Of a stretch of DNA of 64,000 bases, positions 15,958 to 25,409 are shown piece after piece. Position 1 is the stretch's first letter, and every line of letters begins with the position of its first letter. The DNA lies in contig CP166133.1 in assembly GCA_041228285.1 (NCBI GenBank), forward strand, positions 2,637,380-2,701,379. Reading direction: 5' to 3'. Both the position numbers and the translations under genes were made by a program. Under the pieces are notes generated by a model. The model was not told where the DNA came from. It was given only the letters and a program-made list of their open reading frames with translations, and did not search any database. The DNA comes from Neisseriaceae bacterium CLB008 (GTDB taxonomy: Bacteria; Pseudomonadota; Gammaproteobacteria; Burkholderiales; Neisseriaceae).

Positions 15958-18730
15958 GCAGTCTTTCCTCGCCCTCACCATCTAGATTGGTCACACAGCG
16001 ACCGCACAAGGTTGGGTGAGCAGGCTGTTGGCCGACATCGTCGGTGTAGTGCCAGCAACGCTCGCATTTTTCGGCGCTCACGCTGGTGGCTTTAACTTCT
16101 AAGGCCTCAGCCACGCGAACCGTGGCTTGAGACACCAAGAAGACAAAGCGTAGCTCATCACCTAGGCTCAATAGCTGTGCCGCCACGTCTTCTGGCGCAG
16201 CTATTTCAATGGCAGCCTGCAATGAAGAGCCCACTTCGTTCTTCACGCGTAGGGCTTCGATTTCTTTATTCGCCACTTCACGCACGTCACGAATGATCTG
16301 CCATTTCGCCGCCAAGGCGGCCTGCTCGCCTTCAGCCATGGCCGGGAATTCGTGCCAAGTATGATAGAGCACGCTGTCTTCGTCTTCACCCGTCAACACC
16401 ATCCACGCTTCGTCTGCGGTAAAGCACAGAATCGGACCCAACACCAGCAGCAAGCTGCGGGTAATGTGGTATAGCGCGGTTTGCGCACTGCGGCGCGGCA
16501 GACTATTAGCCTGAGTGGTGTACAGACGATCTTTTAGAATGTCTAAGTAGAACGAGCCCATTTCTTCCGAACAGAAGTGCAAAATCTCTTGCACGGCGTG
16601 ATGGAAGGCATAAGCAGGATAGTCTTGATCGGCCACCTGAGTTTGCAGCTGCTGTGCCAACACCATGCCGTAGCGATCCAGTTCCAGCATATCGGCAACC
16701 GCCACTTGATCCTTAGTTGGATCAAAATCAGATAGGTTCGCCAACAGGAAGCGTAACGTATTGCGCAAACGGCGGTAGCTCTCGGTCACACGCTTCAAGA
16801 TCTCATCAGACAAGGCCACTTCACCGGTGTAGTCGGTTGAAGCCGTCCACAGGCGTAAAATATCGGCGCCTAAGGTATCGCTAATGGTTTGTGGCGCAAT
16901 CACGTTACCGATAGACTTGGACATCTTCTGGCCTTGACCATCCACCACAAAACCGTGGGTCAAGAGCTGTTTATATGGAGGCGTACCCATGGTAGCACAG
17001 GCCGTCATCATCGACGATTGGAACCAACCGCGGTGCTGGTCACTGCCCTCTAAGTAAAGGTCGGCAGGCCAAGTCAACTCTGGACGCTGGCGCAACACTG
17101 AGTAATGGGTAGAACCAGAATCAAACCACACGTCTAAGGTATCGGTGAGCTTTTTGTATTCTTTGGCTTCCGCGCCCAGTAATTCTTCAGCCTCTAGGCT
17201 AAACCAAGCTTCAATGCCTTGCTTCTCCATACGCAGAGCGACTTCTTCGATCAGCTCTAGCGAGCGAGGATGCAGTTCACCAGTTTCTTTATGCACGAAG
17301 AACGCCATCGGGGTACCCCAGCTGCGCTGACGTGAAATACACCAGTCTGGGCGACCGCTGACCATAGACTCAAGACGCGCACGGCCCCAAGCAGGGACAA
17401 AATCGGTCTCTTCAACGCCCTTCATCGCTTTAGCACGTAAGGTTTGACCATCAGCCCCTTCTTTATCCATGGCAATAAACCACTGCGCCGTGGCACGGAA
17501 AATAATCGGGGTTTTATGGCGCCAGCAATGGGGGTAGCTGTGCTCTAATTTAGTGCCTGAAAACAGGTGGCCAGATTTCTCTAACGCCGTCACCAAAATC
17601 GGATTGGCATCCCAAACGGTTTTACCCGCCACAAACGGTACGTCTGCTTTAAAGCGGCCATCGTCCAAAATTAAGTTTTCGATCTCAATCTTATACTTTA
17701 GGCACACATTATAGTCATCCAAGCCGTGAGCCGGTGCGGTGTGCACTAAGCCAGTACCAGCATCGGTGGTCACGTGGTCGCCCAGAATAATCGGTACGTG
17801 CTTGTCCATAAACGGATGCTGTAGCATCAAGCCTTCTAGCTTCTCGCCCAATGCTTCAGCCACAACAGGGCTGCCCTCTAAACCAAAGCGCACCAAGGCA
17901 TCTGCAACCAAGTCTTTCGCCAAGATAACGTAACCTTTAGCCGTTTGGATCAGCTGGTACTCAACTTCAGGATGAACGCTGACCGCCTTATTGGCAGGCA
18001 AGGTCCAAGGCGTGGTGGTCCAGATCACGGCAAATACTTTGCCAGAGATGTAAGCGTCGCCAAACGCAGCCGATACGGCGCGGTTGTCCACGCATTCAAA
18101 GCCTACGTCGATGGTCGGCGAGACTTTATCTTTGTACTCAACTTCGGCTTCGGCCAAGGCAGAACCACACTCGATACAGTAATGAACCGGTTTTTCACCC
18201 TTAGTCAAATAGCCTTGGGCGTAAATTTGGCCCAAGGTGCGCACCGTGTTGGCCTCGGTCACAAAATCCATAGTGAGGTAGGGATGGTCCCAGTCGCCCA
18301 ACATGCCTAGGCGCATGAAGGCTTGTTTTTGACGTTCGATCTGCTCGGTAGCGTATTCACGACATAGCTGTCTGAACTGTGCGGCAGGAATGTTTTTGCC
18401 GTGGGTTTTTTCTACCATCAGCTCAATCGGTAAACCATGACAGTCCCAGCCCGGCACATAGGGTGCATCGAAGCCAGAGAGGGTTTTACTGCGCACAATC
18501 ATGTCTTTTAAAATTTTATTCACGGCGTGGCCGGTGTGAATGTCACCGTTGGCGTAAGGAGGGCCATCATGCAAAATAAATTTAGGACGGCCTTTGCCGA
18601 TCTGGCGCAATTTTTCATAGCGCTGTTGATCTTGCCAGCTTTTCAGCCAAGCGCCTTCACGCTTGGCCAAGTTGCCACGCATTGGGAAAGGCGTATCTAA
18701 TAAGTTTACGGTTGTGCGGTAGTCAGTCAT
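15950..18730 (-). CDS. ileS: Isoleucyl-tRNA synthetase
   Basis: A class I aminoacyl-tRNA synthetase of 926 aa. The HIGH-type motif is [16 protein letters not shown] near residue 60; the KMSKS loop is [10 protein letters not shown] near 600. The editing (CP1) domain lies between, including [13 protein letters not shown] and [18 protein letters not shown]-terminal zinc-binding element has CERCW and CGRC. ATG 18730 is the family start ([19 protein letters not shown]); an upstream in-frame start would add 13 residues. It lies 10 bp after ribF, inside the operon. Confidence 0.98.
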   Translation of the reverse strand: MTDYRTTVNLLDTPFPMRGNLAKREGAWLKSWQDQQRYEKLRQIGKGRPKFILHDGPPYANGDIHTGHAVNKILKDMIVRSKTLSGFDAPYVPGWDCHGLPIELMVEKTHGKNIPAAQFRQLCREYATEQIERQKQAFMRLGMLGDWDHPYLTMDFVTEANTVRTLGQIYAQGYLTKGEKPVHYCIECGSALAEAEVEYKDKVSPTIDVGFECVDNRAVSAAFGDAYISGKVFAVIWTTTPWTLPANKAVSVHPEVEYQLIQTAKGYVILAKDLVADALVRFGLEGSPVVAEALGEKLEGLMLQHPFMDKHVPIILGDHVTTDAGTGLVHTAPAHGLDDYNVCLKYKIEIENLILDDGRFKADVPFVAGKTVWDANPILVTALEKSGHLFSGTKLEHSYPHCWRHKTPIIFRATAQWFIAMDKEGADGQTLRAKAMKGVEETDFVPAWGRARLESMVSGRPDWCISRQRSWGTPMAFFVHKETGELHPRSLELIEEVALRMEKQGIEAWFSLEAEELLGAEAKEYKKLTDTLDVWFDSGSTHYSVLRQRPELTWPADLYLEGSDQHRGWFQSSMMTACATMGTPPYKQLLTHGFVVDGQGQKMSKSIGNVIAPQTISDTLGADILRLWTASTDYTGEVALSDEILKRVTESYRRLRNTLRFLLANLSDFDPTKDQVAVADMLELDRYGMVLAQQLQTQVADQDYPAYAFHHAVQEILHFCSEEMGSFYLDILKDRLYTTQANSLPRRSAQTALYHITRSLLLVLGPILCFTADEAWMVLTGEDEDSVLYHTWHEFPAMAEGEQAALAAKWQIIRDVREVANKEIEALRVKNEVGSSLQAAIEIAAPEDVAAQLLSLGDELRFVFLVSQATVRVAEALEVKATSVSAEKCERCWHYTDDVGQQPAHPTLCGRCVTNLDGEGEERLHA

Positions 18731-18740
18731 TAGTCTCTCG

Positions 18741-19679
18741 TTATAAGCTGTGCAAGTATGCTTGTGCATCCTGCATGTCTAAGTAAATCTGTTGTTGTAA
18801 GGCCTCCAGGCCATCAAACTTGGCCTCGTCCCGCAGTTTGTGTAAAAACGTCACGGTCAGCCGTTGGCCATAGATCTCATGATCGAGGCCAAAAATATGT
18901 ACTTCTAATTTCTGATGCGTGGTGTGGGTGACGGTCGGGTTAATGCCAAAACTGGCCACGCCACCCTTATGTCCAAATGGCCCATCAACCTGCACCACAA
19001 ACACGCCCGACAGGGCATAGTTCTTTTGCTGTAAATGAATGTTTGCGGTTGGGCAGTTAAGCGTACGCCCTAACTTAGCGCCATGCATGACTCGGCCAGA
19101 AAGCTGATACGGCCGACCCAGGATTTTGGCAGCCTCGGCCAACTGGCCTTCAGCCAGTGCATTTCGAACCATAGTACTGGATGCACGAACATTTTCAACC
19201 AGAACCGTCGGCGTAGACTCGGTCACAAAGGCCGTTTGCCGCTGTAGCGTCGCGAAATCACCGCTGCGCTTGCTGCCAAAGCGAAAGTCATCGCCAATCA
19301 GCAAGTATTTCACATTCAAAGCTTTAATCAGAATGTCGTTCACAAATGCCTCGGCACTGAGGCTGGCAAACTGGGCGGTAAAACGCATCACCCATACATG
19401 ATCTAAGGCGCCTGTGGCCCCTAAAATACTCAACTTATCCCGCAGCGGGGTTAAGCGATGCGGCGCCGTCATGGTGTGAAAGCGCTCGGCAAAGTATTCT
19501 TTAGGTTGCGGTTCAAACGTCAACAACACCGCCGGCACGCCCAAGCGCTGAGCCTCTTGCTTAAGCTTGTCGAGGATGTGCTGATGGCCTAAATGCACGC
19601 CATCAAAGTTACCAATGGTTAAGGCACAGCCGTTTTCAAAGCTTGGGATTTGCTCTTGACCCAACCAAATATGCATCAT
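18741..19679 (-). CDS. ribF: Bifunctional riboflavin kinase / FMN adenylyltransferase
   Basis: Makes FMN and FAD from riboflavin in the cytoplasm. The 312-aa protein has an N-terminal nucleotidyltransferase domain ([16 protein letters not shown], a GxFDGxHxGH signature, and later [14 protein letters not shown]). A C-terminal kinase domain carries [20 protein letters not shown] and [11 protein letters not shown] 19679 or the adjacent ATG 19676 is the likely start; no clear Shine-Dalgarno precedes either, and the longer frame from 19751 has an implausible N-terminus. It is the first gene of ribF-ileS-lspA-ispH, an order common in Proteobacteria. Confidence 0.95.
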   Translation of the reverse strand: MMHIWLGQEQIPSFENGCALTIGNFDGVHLGHQHILDKLKQEAQRLGVPAVLLTFEPQPKEYFAERFHTMTAPHRLTPLRDKLSILGATGALDHVWVMRFTAQFASLSAEAFVNDILIKALNVKYLLIGDDFRFGSKRSGDFATLQRQTAFVTESTPTVLVENVRASSTMVRNALAEGQLAEAAKILGRPYQLSGRVMHGAKLGRTLNCPTANIHLQQKNYALSGVFVVQVDGPFGHKGGVASFGINPTVTHTTHQKLEVHIFGLDHEIYGQRLTVTFLHKLRDEAKFDGLEALQQQIYLDMQDAQAYLHSL

Positions 19680-19918
19680 TCTGTTTGTTCTAGCCGAATA
19701 TAAACCTGCTATTCTAAACGCAAACAAAGATCTAGGCCACACAATCACCACATAAATTTTAGCGATTTTTAATCAATTTACGCTTAATTTAACCCACGTT
19801 TTCACCAAGACCCAATAAAATTCGAATCCCATTGAAAAAATCTAGTAGAATAGGCCCAACTTTGCCTATGATAAACGTGGGCCTGCATCAAACATCTGCA
19901 TGATATTGAGGAAAACGC

Positions 19919-20665
19919 ATGAATATTCGCTTTGACATTATCTACGAATACCGTGAAATGTTATTCGACGGCGCCAAAATGACGCTTTGGTTAACCGTCA
20001 TCGCCATTACCGTCGGCACTTTTATCGGTCTACTGGGCGCTTTTGCCCGTACTGCCCACTCAGAAAAAGGCACCTTATTGGGCCGCTCTATAGCAGGGTT
20101 CTTTCGATTACTGTCATTGATTTACGTCACCATCTTTCGTGGCACGCCGCTTTTTGTGCAAATCTTTATTTGGCACTTTGTGTGGACGCCAATGCTGGTT
20201 CACCCCGTTGATGGCCTATTGATCAGCGGCCAGCTGGCCGCCGATTTACGCAGCGCCTACGGCCCGTTTTTAGCCGGCTGTTTGGCTCTATCGGCTAACT
20301 CTGGCGCCTACATCACCGAGATTTTTCGCGCCGGCATTCAGTCCATCGACAAAGGCCAAATGGAAGCCGCTCGCTCATTAGGCTTGTCCTATAGCCAAGC
20401 CATGCGCCACATCATTTTACCGCAGGCCACTCGCCGCATGCTACCCCCTTTCGGCAATGAATTCATTACCTTACTCAAAGACAGCTCCTTAGTATCCGCC
20501 ATTGGCTTGGCCGAATTGGCCTATACTGCTCGGACGATTTCTGGGCGCTTTTCGATCTACGAAGAACCCTACTACGCCATTGCGATCATTTACTTGATCA
20601 TGACCATGGTCTTGGCCTATTTGTTCTCGTTCTTAGAAAAACGCTACCGCATCGGTTCCCGTTAA
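19919..20665 (+). CDS. Polar amino-acid ABC transporter permease (HisM/GlnP type), orphan
   Basis: A 248-aa inner-membrane permease with an N-terminal GAKMTLWLTVIAITVGTFIGL block and the EAA loop EAARSLGLSYSQAMRHIILP that contacts the ATPase. These are typical of the His/Glu/Gln/Arg permease subfamily. About five membrane segments are visible. AGGAAAACGC precedes the ATG. It is unusual in standing alone: no ATP-binding or solute-binding subunit lies beside it, and a strong terminator follows at once. It must work with subunits encoded elsewhere. The 50-residue insert around PMLVHPVDGLLISGQLAADLR is consistent with a loop seen in some neisserial-type permeases, but I cannot verify that. Confidence 0.88.
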   Translation: MNIRFDIIYEYREMLFDGAKMTLWLTVIAITVGTFIGLLGAFARTAHSEKGTLLGRSIAGFFRLLSLIYVTIFRGTPLFVQIFIWHFVWTPMLVHPVDGLLISGQLAADLRSAYGPFLAGCLALSANSGAYITEIFRAGIQSIDKGQMEAARSLGLSYSQAMRHIILPQATRRMLPPFGNEFITLLKDSSLVSAIGLAELAYTARTISGRFSIYEEPYYAIAIIYLIMTMVLAYLFSFLEKRYRIGSR

Positions 20666-20701
20666 TCCTTAAGATGGGGTTGATCAAACCGATTTAAAGA
20701 G

Positions 20702-20722
20702 CCGCCGCAAGGCGGTTTTTTT
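20702..20722 (+). terminator. Intrinsic terminator of the ABC permease gene
   Basis: CCGCC-gcaa-GGCGG stem followed by seven T. Confidence 0.88.
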
Positions 20723-20768
20723 GTGCGTCACGTCGGGATAAAGAACGGCCGCCTCGTCTTGCGCCCAC

Positions 20769-20798
20769 AAAAAACCGCCCTATTAAAGGACGGTTTTT
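20769..20798 (-). terminator. Intrinsic terminator of the THUMP methyltransferase gene
   Basis: AAAAAACCG-c-CC / GG-a-CGGTTTTTT with a 7-nt loop and one internal mismatch; T run on both strands. Together with the preceding hairpin it separates two convergent genes. Confidence 0.85.
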
Positions 20799-20813
20799 TT
20801 GAGCCGCTAAGGC

Positions 20814-21968
20814 TTACTCAGCGTCTTTGCGACGGTTGCTGCCGGCCACCATATCGATCACAAACAGACGGCAATCGATGGCGCCATTAAACAAAGGCCA
20901 TTTGCGTTTAGGCGCCAAACGAATCAGCTTAGGAAAACGCAAATCACCGGTAAAGAAACAGGTCGTCCAGCCCGTAAAGTTCTGCTTCAACCAAGCACCT
21001 AACTGTGGGTACAGCGCAGCCAGCTCTTCTTCATCCTCCAAGCGCACGCCATACGGTGGGTTGGTCACGATGAGGCCGGTCTCGGTTTTGGGTTTGGTTT
21101 CCACAATGTCTTTCACCGAGAAGGCGATCACGTCGTCCACTTCAGCATTTTGTGCATTCTTAATGGCTTCTTTAATCAAAAAGCGATTAATGTCGCTGGC
21201 GGCAATGTGCACCGTACACTCTTTTTCTTGAGCGCGAGCGCTCTCGCACAGCTCCGCCCACAACGCACGATCAAAACCCGCCAGTTTTTCAAAACCGAAG
21301 CGACGGTTCAGGCCAACGGCACGGTTTTTAGCTATTAGAGCGGCCTCAATGGCGATGGTACCGCTGCCGCACATTGGGTCCAATAGGGTTTGGCTGCCGT
21401 CAAAACCTGCCAAACGCAATAGGCCGGCGGCCAGGTTTTCGCGCAAGGGCGCTTCGCCGGTTTCTTGGCGATAACCACGTTTGAATAACGCTTCACCACT
21501 GGTGTCGATGAATAAAAAGGCTTCTTGGTGATTCAAAAATGCCTGAATGCGAATATCTGGGTTTCGCTTATCTACGCTAGGACGCTCGCCGCAAGCTGCG
21601 CGGAACACGTCGCAAACCGCATCTTTAATTTTCAACCCAACAAAATCAAGGCTGGTCACGCGCGCGCCTTTGGCCTCCACCTTAACCTTAATGGTTTGAT
21701 GTACTTGGAAATAATCGGTCCACACTACGTTCGACGCCAAGCGGAACACGTCGTGCTCGTCGCGAATTTTACCGTAGCCCACCTGCAGCAATACACGACT
21801 GGCCACTCGTGAATGTAGGTTAATGCGGTATAGCGTGGCCAAAGAAGCCACGCAGGCAACGCCACCATCGGTGGCTTTTAACTGGTTGGCGCCCAATGTG
21901 CTCAGCTCATCAGCCAGCACGGTTTCTAAGCCACGTGGGCAAGAAACAAATAGTTTTAATGATGTCAT
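20814..21968 (-). CDS. THUMP-domain class I rRNA methyltransferase (RlmL N-terminal half type)
   Basis: A 384-aa SAM-dependent RNA methyltransferase. The N-terminal part (about 1-160) is the ferredoxin-like plus THUMP RNA-binding region (LKLFVSCPRGLETVLADEL, VKVEAKGARVTS). The catalytic part has motif I-like LLDPMCGSGTIAIEAA and the target-base motif TNPPYGVRL. It corresponds to the RlmL half of the E. coli RlmKL fusion, which makes m2G2445 in 23S rRNA; the RlmK half is absent, as in many bacteria with stand-alone homologues. The modified position is inferred from the family. Divergent from mutY with 55 bp between the starts. Confidence 0.87.
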   Translation of the reverse strand: MTSLKLFVSCPRGLETVLADELSTLGANQLKATDGGVACVASLATLYRINLHSRVASRVLLQVGYGKIRDEHDVFRLASNVVWTDYFQVHQTIKVKVEAKGARVTSLDFVGLKIKDAVCDVFRAACGERPSVDKRNPDIRIQAFLNHQEAFLFIDTSGEALFKRGYRQETGEAPLRENLAAGLLRLAGFDGSQTLLDPMCGSGTIAIEAALIAKNRAVGLNRRFGFEKLAGFDRALWAELCESARAQEKECTVHIAASDINRFLIKEAIKNAQNAEVDDVIAFSVKDIVETKPKTETGLIVTNPPYGVRLEDEEELAALYPQLGAWLKQNFTGWTTCFFTGDLRFPKLIRLAPKRKWPLFNGAIDCRLFVIDMVAGSNRRKDAE

Positions 21969-22023
21969 GACTTATCTTTACAACGGAATTTTGCTATTGT
22001 ACCTCCTTTTGCATCGACACATC

Positions 22024-23070
22024 ATGACTAATCCCATCCCCCACCCATTTACTGAGCGGCTGATTGCCTGGCAAAAGACCGCGGGGCGACACGGCCTGCC
22101 TTGGCAGGTAAGCGATCCCTATCGGGTCTGGCTGTCTGAGGTAATGTTGCAACAAACCCAAGTGGTTACCGTATTGGACTACTACCCTCGCTTCTTGGCT
22201 GCCTTCCCCACAGTCGCCGCCTTAGCCGCTGCGCCACAGGATGACGTCTTGGCGCTATGGGCGGGGCTGGGCTACTACAGCCGCGCGCGGAATTTGCACT
22301 TTGCCGCCAAACAAGTGGTCGATGACTTTAACGGTGTCTTTCCAAGCACCCGCCTAGCCTTAGAAACCCTCAAAGGCGTAGGCCGCAGCACCGCCGCTGC
22401 TATTGCTGCGTTTTCATTTCAAAAGCGCGAGGCCATTTTAGATGGCAACGTCAAACGCGTACTGTGTCGGATGTTTGAATTAGAAGGCCTACCCACCGAT
22501 AAAAAATTTGAAGCCAGCCTTTGGGCCTTAGCCGAAAGCCTTTTACCCGAGGCCGAGCACATGGCTACTTATACTCAAGGCTTGATGGACTTAGGCGCCA
22601 CCGTGTGTAAACGCAGTAAGCCCTTATGCGGTGACTGCCCGATGCAAACGCTATGTTTGGCACATCAACACGACCAAACCGAACGGCTGCCCTTAAAAAA
22701 GCCCAAGCAAATCGCCCCCATTAAACCGCTGTACTGGCTCATCCTCAGCCACCCTGAGGCCGACCTATTGCTACACAAGCGGCCCGAAAAAGGCATTTGG
22801 GGCGGCCTATATTGCGTGCCCACGTTTGACACGCTGGCCGAATTGATCGAGTTTTGCCACGGCATAGGCGTGGATTTTGCCGACTTAGAGGAACAAGCAC
22901 CCCTCAACCACAGACTAACCCATTTTCAACTGGTGATTACACCATTTGCCTTTCACAGCCCCCAAACGCGGCCAGAATGCCCTGAGCATTTATGGGCAAC
23001 AACAGCCACACTGGCGGACTTAGGCATGCCCAAACCTTTATTAAATTATTTAAAACAGCAGCACCGTTAG
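22024..23070 (+). CDS. mutY: A/G-specific adenine DNA glycosylase
   Basis: Removes adenine mispaired with 8-oxoguanine. The 348-aa product has the helix-hairpin-helix GPD core, with catalytic Glu39 (SEVMLQQTQV) and Asp140 (ILDGNVKRV). The hairpin reads LKGVGRSTA rather than the more common LPGVG. The [4Fe-4S] cluster cysteines are 195, 202, 205 and 211, with C-x6-C-x2-C-x5-C spacing. A C-terminal NUDIX-like domain that recognises 8-oxoG begins near residue 230. ATG 22024 fits the family N-terminus (MTNPIPHPFTERLIAWQ), although no Shine-Dalgarno is obvious; the longer frame from 21823 runs antisense through the neighbour and is rejected. Confidence 0.95.
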   Translation: MTNPIPHPFTERLIAWQKTAGRHGLPWQVSDPYRVWLSEVMLQQTQVVTVLDYYPRFLAAFPTVAALAAAPQDDVLALWAGLGYYSRARNLHFAAKQVVDDFNGVFPSTRLALETLKGVGRSTAAAIAAFSFQKREAILDGNVKRVLCRMFELEGLPTDKKFEASLWALAESLLPEAEHMATYTQGLMDLGATVCKRSKPLCGDCPMQTLCLAHQHDQTERLPLKKPKQIAPIKPLYWLILSHPEADLLLHKRPEKGIWGGLYCVPTFDTLAELIEFCHGIGVDFADLEEQAPLNHRLTHFQLVITPFAFHSPQTRPECPEHLWATTATLADLGMPKPLLNYLKQQHR

Positions 23071-23149
23071 CGGTTATTTCACACTAAGTCTGTGTTTAAC
23101 CCCTTATTTAGCGGTACAATAAGCCATCATTAACAGGATTAAGCGCACC

Positions 23150-25357
23150 ATGGTCTCCGTTGTTCGTAGCGTTGCCGACACCCTCAAAGATGCTCAACAT
23201 CCAGAAGCTTGGATCGAAGCCATCACAGCAGGCCTTTCCGAAAAAGACAGCCAACTCATTCGGAAGGCGTTCTCGTGGGCACAACAACACTACCCCGGCC
23301 ACCATACGTCCTTACTCAAAGAAGAGCTGTTTCATCATGTGATGGGCGCCGCCACCATCGTCGCAGAGCTTGACCTCTTACCCGATGCCATTGCCGCGAC
23401 CTTGCTGTGCGTCATCCCCATTGTCGACAATGATTGGCAAGCATCTTTATCACCCCACTTTCCCCCCAGCCTGATCAACCTCATCGCCGGCATTAACCAA
23501 GTGGAACGCCTCACCGAGCTGGCCAGCGTAGATCAGTTAGATTCGCCGGAAGAGCGCCAAAAACAAGCCGAGACCATGCGTAAAATGCTGTTGGCCATGG
23601 TGACCGACATCCGCGTGGTGTTGATTAAGCTGGCGCTGCGCACCCAAACCATGCATGCCCTGGCCAAGGTCAACAACCCTGAGCTGGTGCAGCGCATCGC
23701 CAAGGAAACCCTAGATCTGTTTGCGCCGCTAGCCAACCGCCTGGGGGTATGGCAAATCAAATGGGAGTTGGAAGACTTAGGCTTTCGCTATCAGTCACCG
23801 CAAGAATACAGCCGCATCGCCAAACTATTAGATGAAAAGCGCACCGAGCGCTTGGAATACATCGATCGGGTTTTAGAAACCGTTCAGGCCGAATTAAAAA
23901 AAGTCGGCATTCACGCCGAAGTAGCCGGCCGACCCAAGCACATCTATTCGATTTACAAAAAAATGCGCCAGAAGAAGCTGGATTTCGAACACCTCTACGA
24001 CATTCGAGCGGTGCGCATTTTGGTCGACACCATTCCTGAGTGCTACACCGCCTTAGGCATCATCCACGGCATGTGGCAACCCATATCGGGCGAATTTGAC
24101 GACTATATCTCCCACCCGAAAGCCAACGATTACCGCAGCCTGCACACCGTCGTTGTGGGGCCAGAAAATAAAGGCGTCGAAGTACAAATCCGCACCTTCG
24201 ACATGCATGAGTTTGCCGAATTCGGCGTAGCCGCCCACTGGCGCTACAAAGAAGGCGGTAAAGGCGACAGCGAGTATGAGCAAAAAATCGCGTGGCTACG
24301 TCAGCTTTTAGACTGGCGCGAAAGCATGGCGGACTCAGACAAAGATGATTTAGCCGATGCCTTTAAAACCGAGCTATTCAGCGACACCATTTATGTTCTG
24401 ACGCCCAAGGGGCGCGTGCTGTCCTTGCCACACGGCGCCACGCCGATCGACTTCGCCTATGCACTGCATACCGACATCGGCAACCGCTGTCGCGGCGCCA
24501 AGGTAGAAGGCCAAATCGTACCGCTATCCACTCCTCTGGAAAACGGGCAGCGCGTAGAAATCATCGCCGCCAAAGAAGGAGGCCCTTCGGTTAGCTGGCT
24601 ATACGATGGCTGGGTGAAAAGCAATAAGGCCATTAACAAAATTCGCCTGTCAATACGGCAACAAAACGGCGAAACCATCCGTGAAACGGGTAAAGGCCTA
24701 CTCGATCGAGAGCTCAACAAGCTCAACGTCAAGCCCAGCATTCAATCACTATGCGAGCGCCTCGGCTACCACAAACCAGATGAACTGTATCAAGCCTTGG
24801 GCCATGGTGAAGTATCGCCGCGGGCCATCAGCAAGGCCGCTGGCCAGCTCAAGCAAGAGGCCATCAAAAGCGTTACCGAAGAAAGCATCGTCAAAAAGAG
24901 CAAGGCTCAAGACAACCCCAACGGCATCCTGGTCGACGGTGTGGGTAATCTGATGACGGTGTTGGCTAAATGCTGTAAACCTGCCCCGCCCGATCAAATC
25001 ATGGGCTTTGTCACCAAGGGTCGCGGCATTTCCATCCACCGCCATAACTGCCCAGCCTATGTCAATATGGCCAGCCAGGCACCAGAGAAGGTCGTTTCCG
25101 CCTCTTGGGGCAACGCTCAGCAAGGCGTGTTCCCGGTAGACATCGAGCTGACCGCCCGCGACCGCAGCGGCTTATTACGCGATGTTTCGGATGCATTCTC
25201 CCGCAATAAGATCAACGTCACCGCAGTGCAAACGCAGTCTAAAGACCATTTAGCCAATATGCGCTTTACGGTTGAGGTAAAACAGGTCGACGACTTACCC
25301 AAAGTCATTGCAGCACTGTCTGACGTCAAGGGCGTCATCAACGTTTACCGACTGTAA
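23150..25357 (+). CDS. relA: GTP pyrophosphokinase RelA (synthetase-type)
   Basis: A long RSH protein of 735 aa that makes (p)ppGpp on stalled ribosomes. Domain order: an N-terminal pseudo-hydrolase region (about 30-200) in which the HDxxED signature of SpoT is replaced by VIPIVDND, so no hydrolase activity is expected. The synthetase follows (about 230-380), with RPKHIYSIYKKM, FEHLYDIRAVRI, DYRSLHTVV and VQIRTFDMHEFAEFGVAAHW. Then come TGS (IYVLTPKGRVLSLPHGATPIDFAYALH, shown here only by its ends IYVLTPKG and FAYALH), the CC/zinc-finger region (AKCCKPAPPDQIMGFVTKG) and a C-terminal ACT domain. A bifunctional SpoT should exist elsewhere. Confidence 0.95.
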   Translation: MVSVVRSVADTLKDAQHPEAWIEAITAGLSEKDSQLIRKAFSWAQQHYPGHHTSLLKEELFHHVMGAATIVAELDLLPDAIAATLLCVIPIVDNDWQASLSPHFPPSLINLIAGINQVERLTELASVDQLDSPEERQKQAETMRKMLLAMVTDIRVVLIKLALRTQTMHALAKVNNPELVQRIAKETLDLFAPLANRLGVWQIKWELEDLGFRYQSPQEYSRIAKLLDEKRTERLEYIDRVLETVQAELKKVGIHAEVAGRPKHIYSIYKKMRQKKLDFEHLYDIRAVRILVDTIPECYTALGIIHGMWQPISGEFDDYISHPKANDYRSLHTVVVGPENKGVEVQIRTFDMHEFAEFGVAAHWRYKEGGKGDSEYEQKIAWLRQLLDWRESMADSDKDDLADAFKTELFSDTIYVLTPKGRVLSLPHGATPIDFAYALHTDIGNRCRGAKVEGQIVPLSTPLENGQRVEIIAAKEGGPSVSWLYDGWVKSNKAINKIRLSIRQQNGETIRETGKGLLDRELNKLNVKPSIQSLCERLGYHKPDELYQALGHGEVSPRAISKAAGQLKQEAIKSVTEESIVKKSKAQDNPNGILVDGVGNLMTVLAKCCKPAPPDQIMGFVTKGRGISIHRHNCPAYVNMASQAPEKVVSASWGNAQQGVFPVDIELTARDRSGLLRDVSDAFSRNKINVTAVQTQSKDHLANMRFTVEVKQVDDLPKVIAALSDVKGVINVYRL

Positions 25358-25372
25358 ATCCAAACCAAAACC

Positions 25373-25402
25373 AAAAACCACGGCATTAAGCCGTGGTTTT
25401 TT
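25373..25402. terminator. Bidirectional terminator between relA and the MHS transporter gene
   Basis: A 12-bp stem AAAAACCACGGC/GCCGTGGTTTTT with an ATTAA loop, between convergent genes. Confidence 0.92.
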
Positions 25403-25409
25403 ATATGGC

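Noticed and set aside
21823-22023. N-terminal extension of MutY by 67 residues
   Set aside because: It runs antisense through the start of the methyltransferase gene and does not resemble MutY; the family N-terminus begins at 22024.
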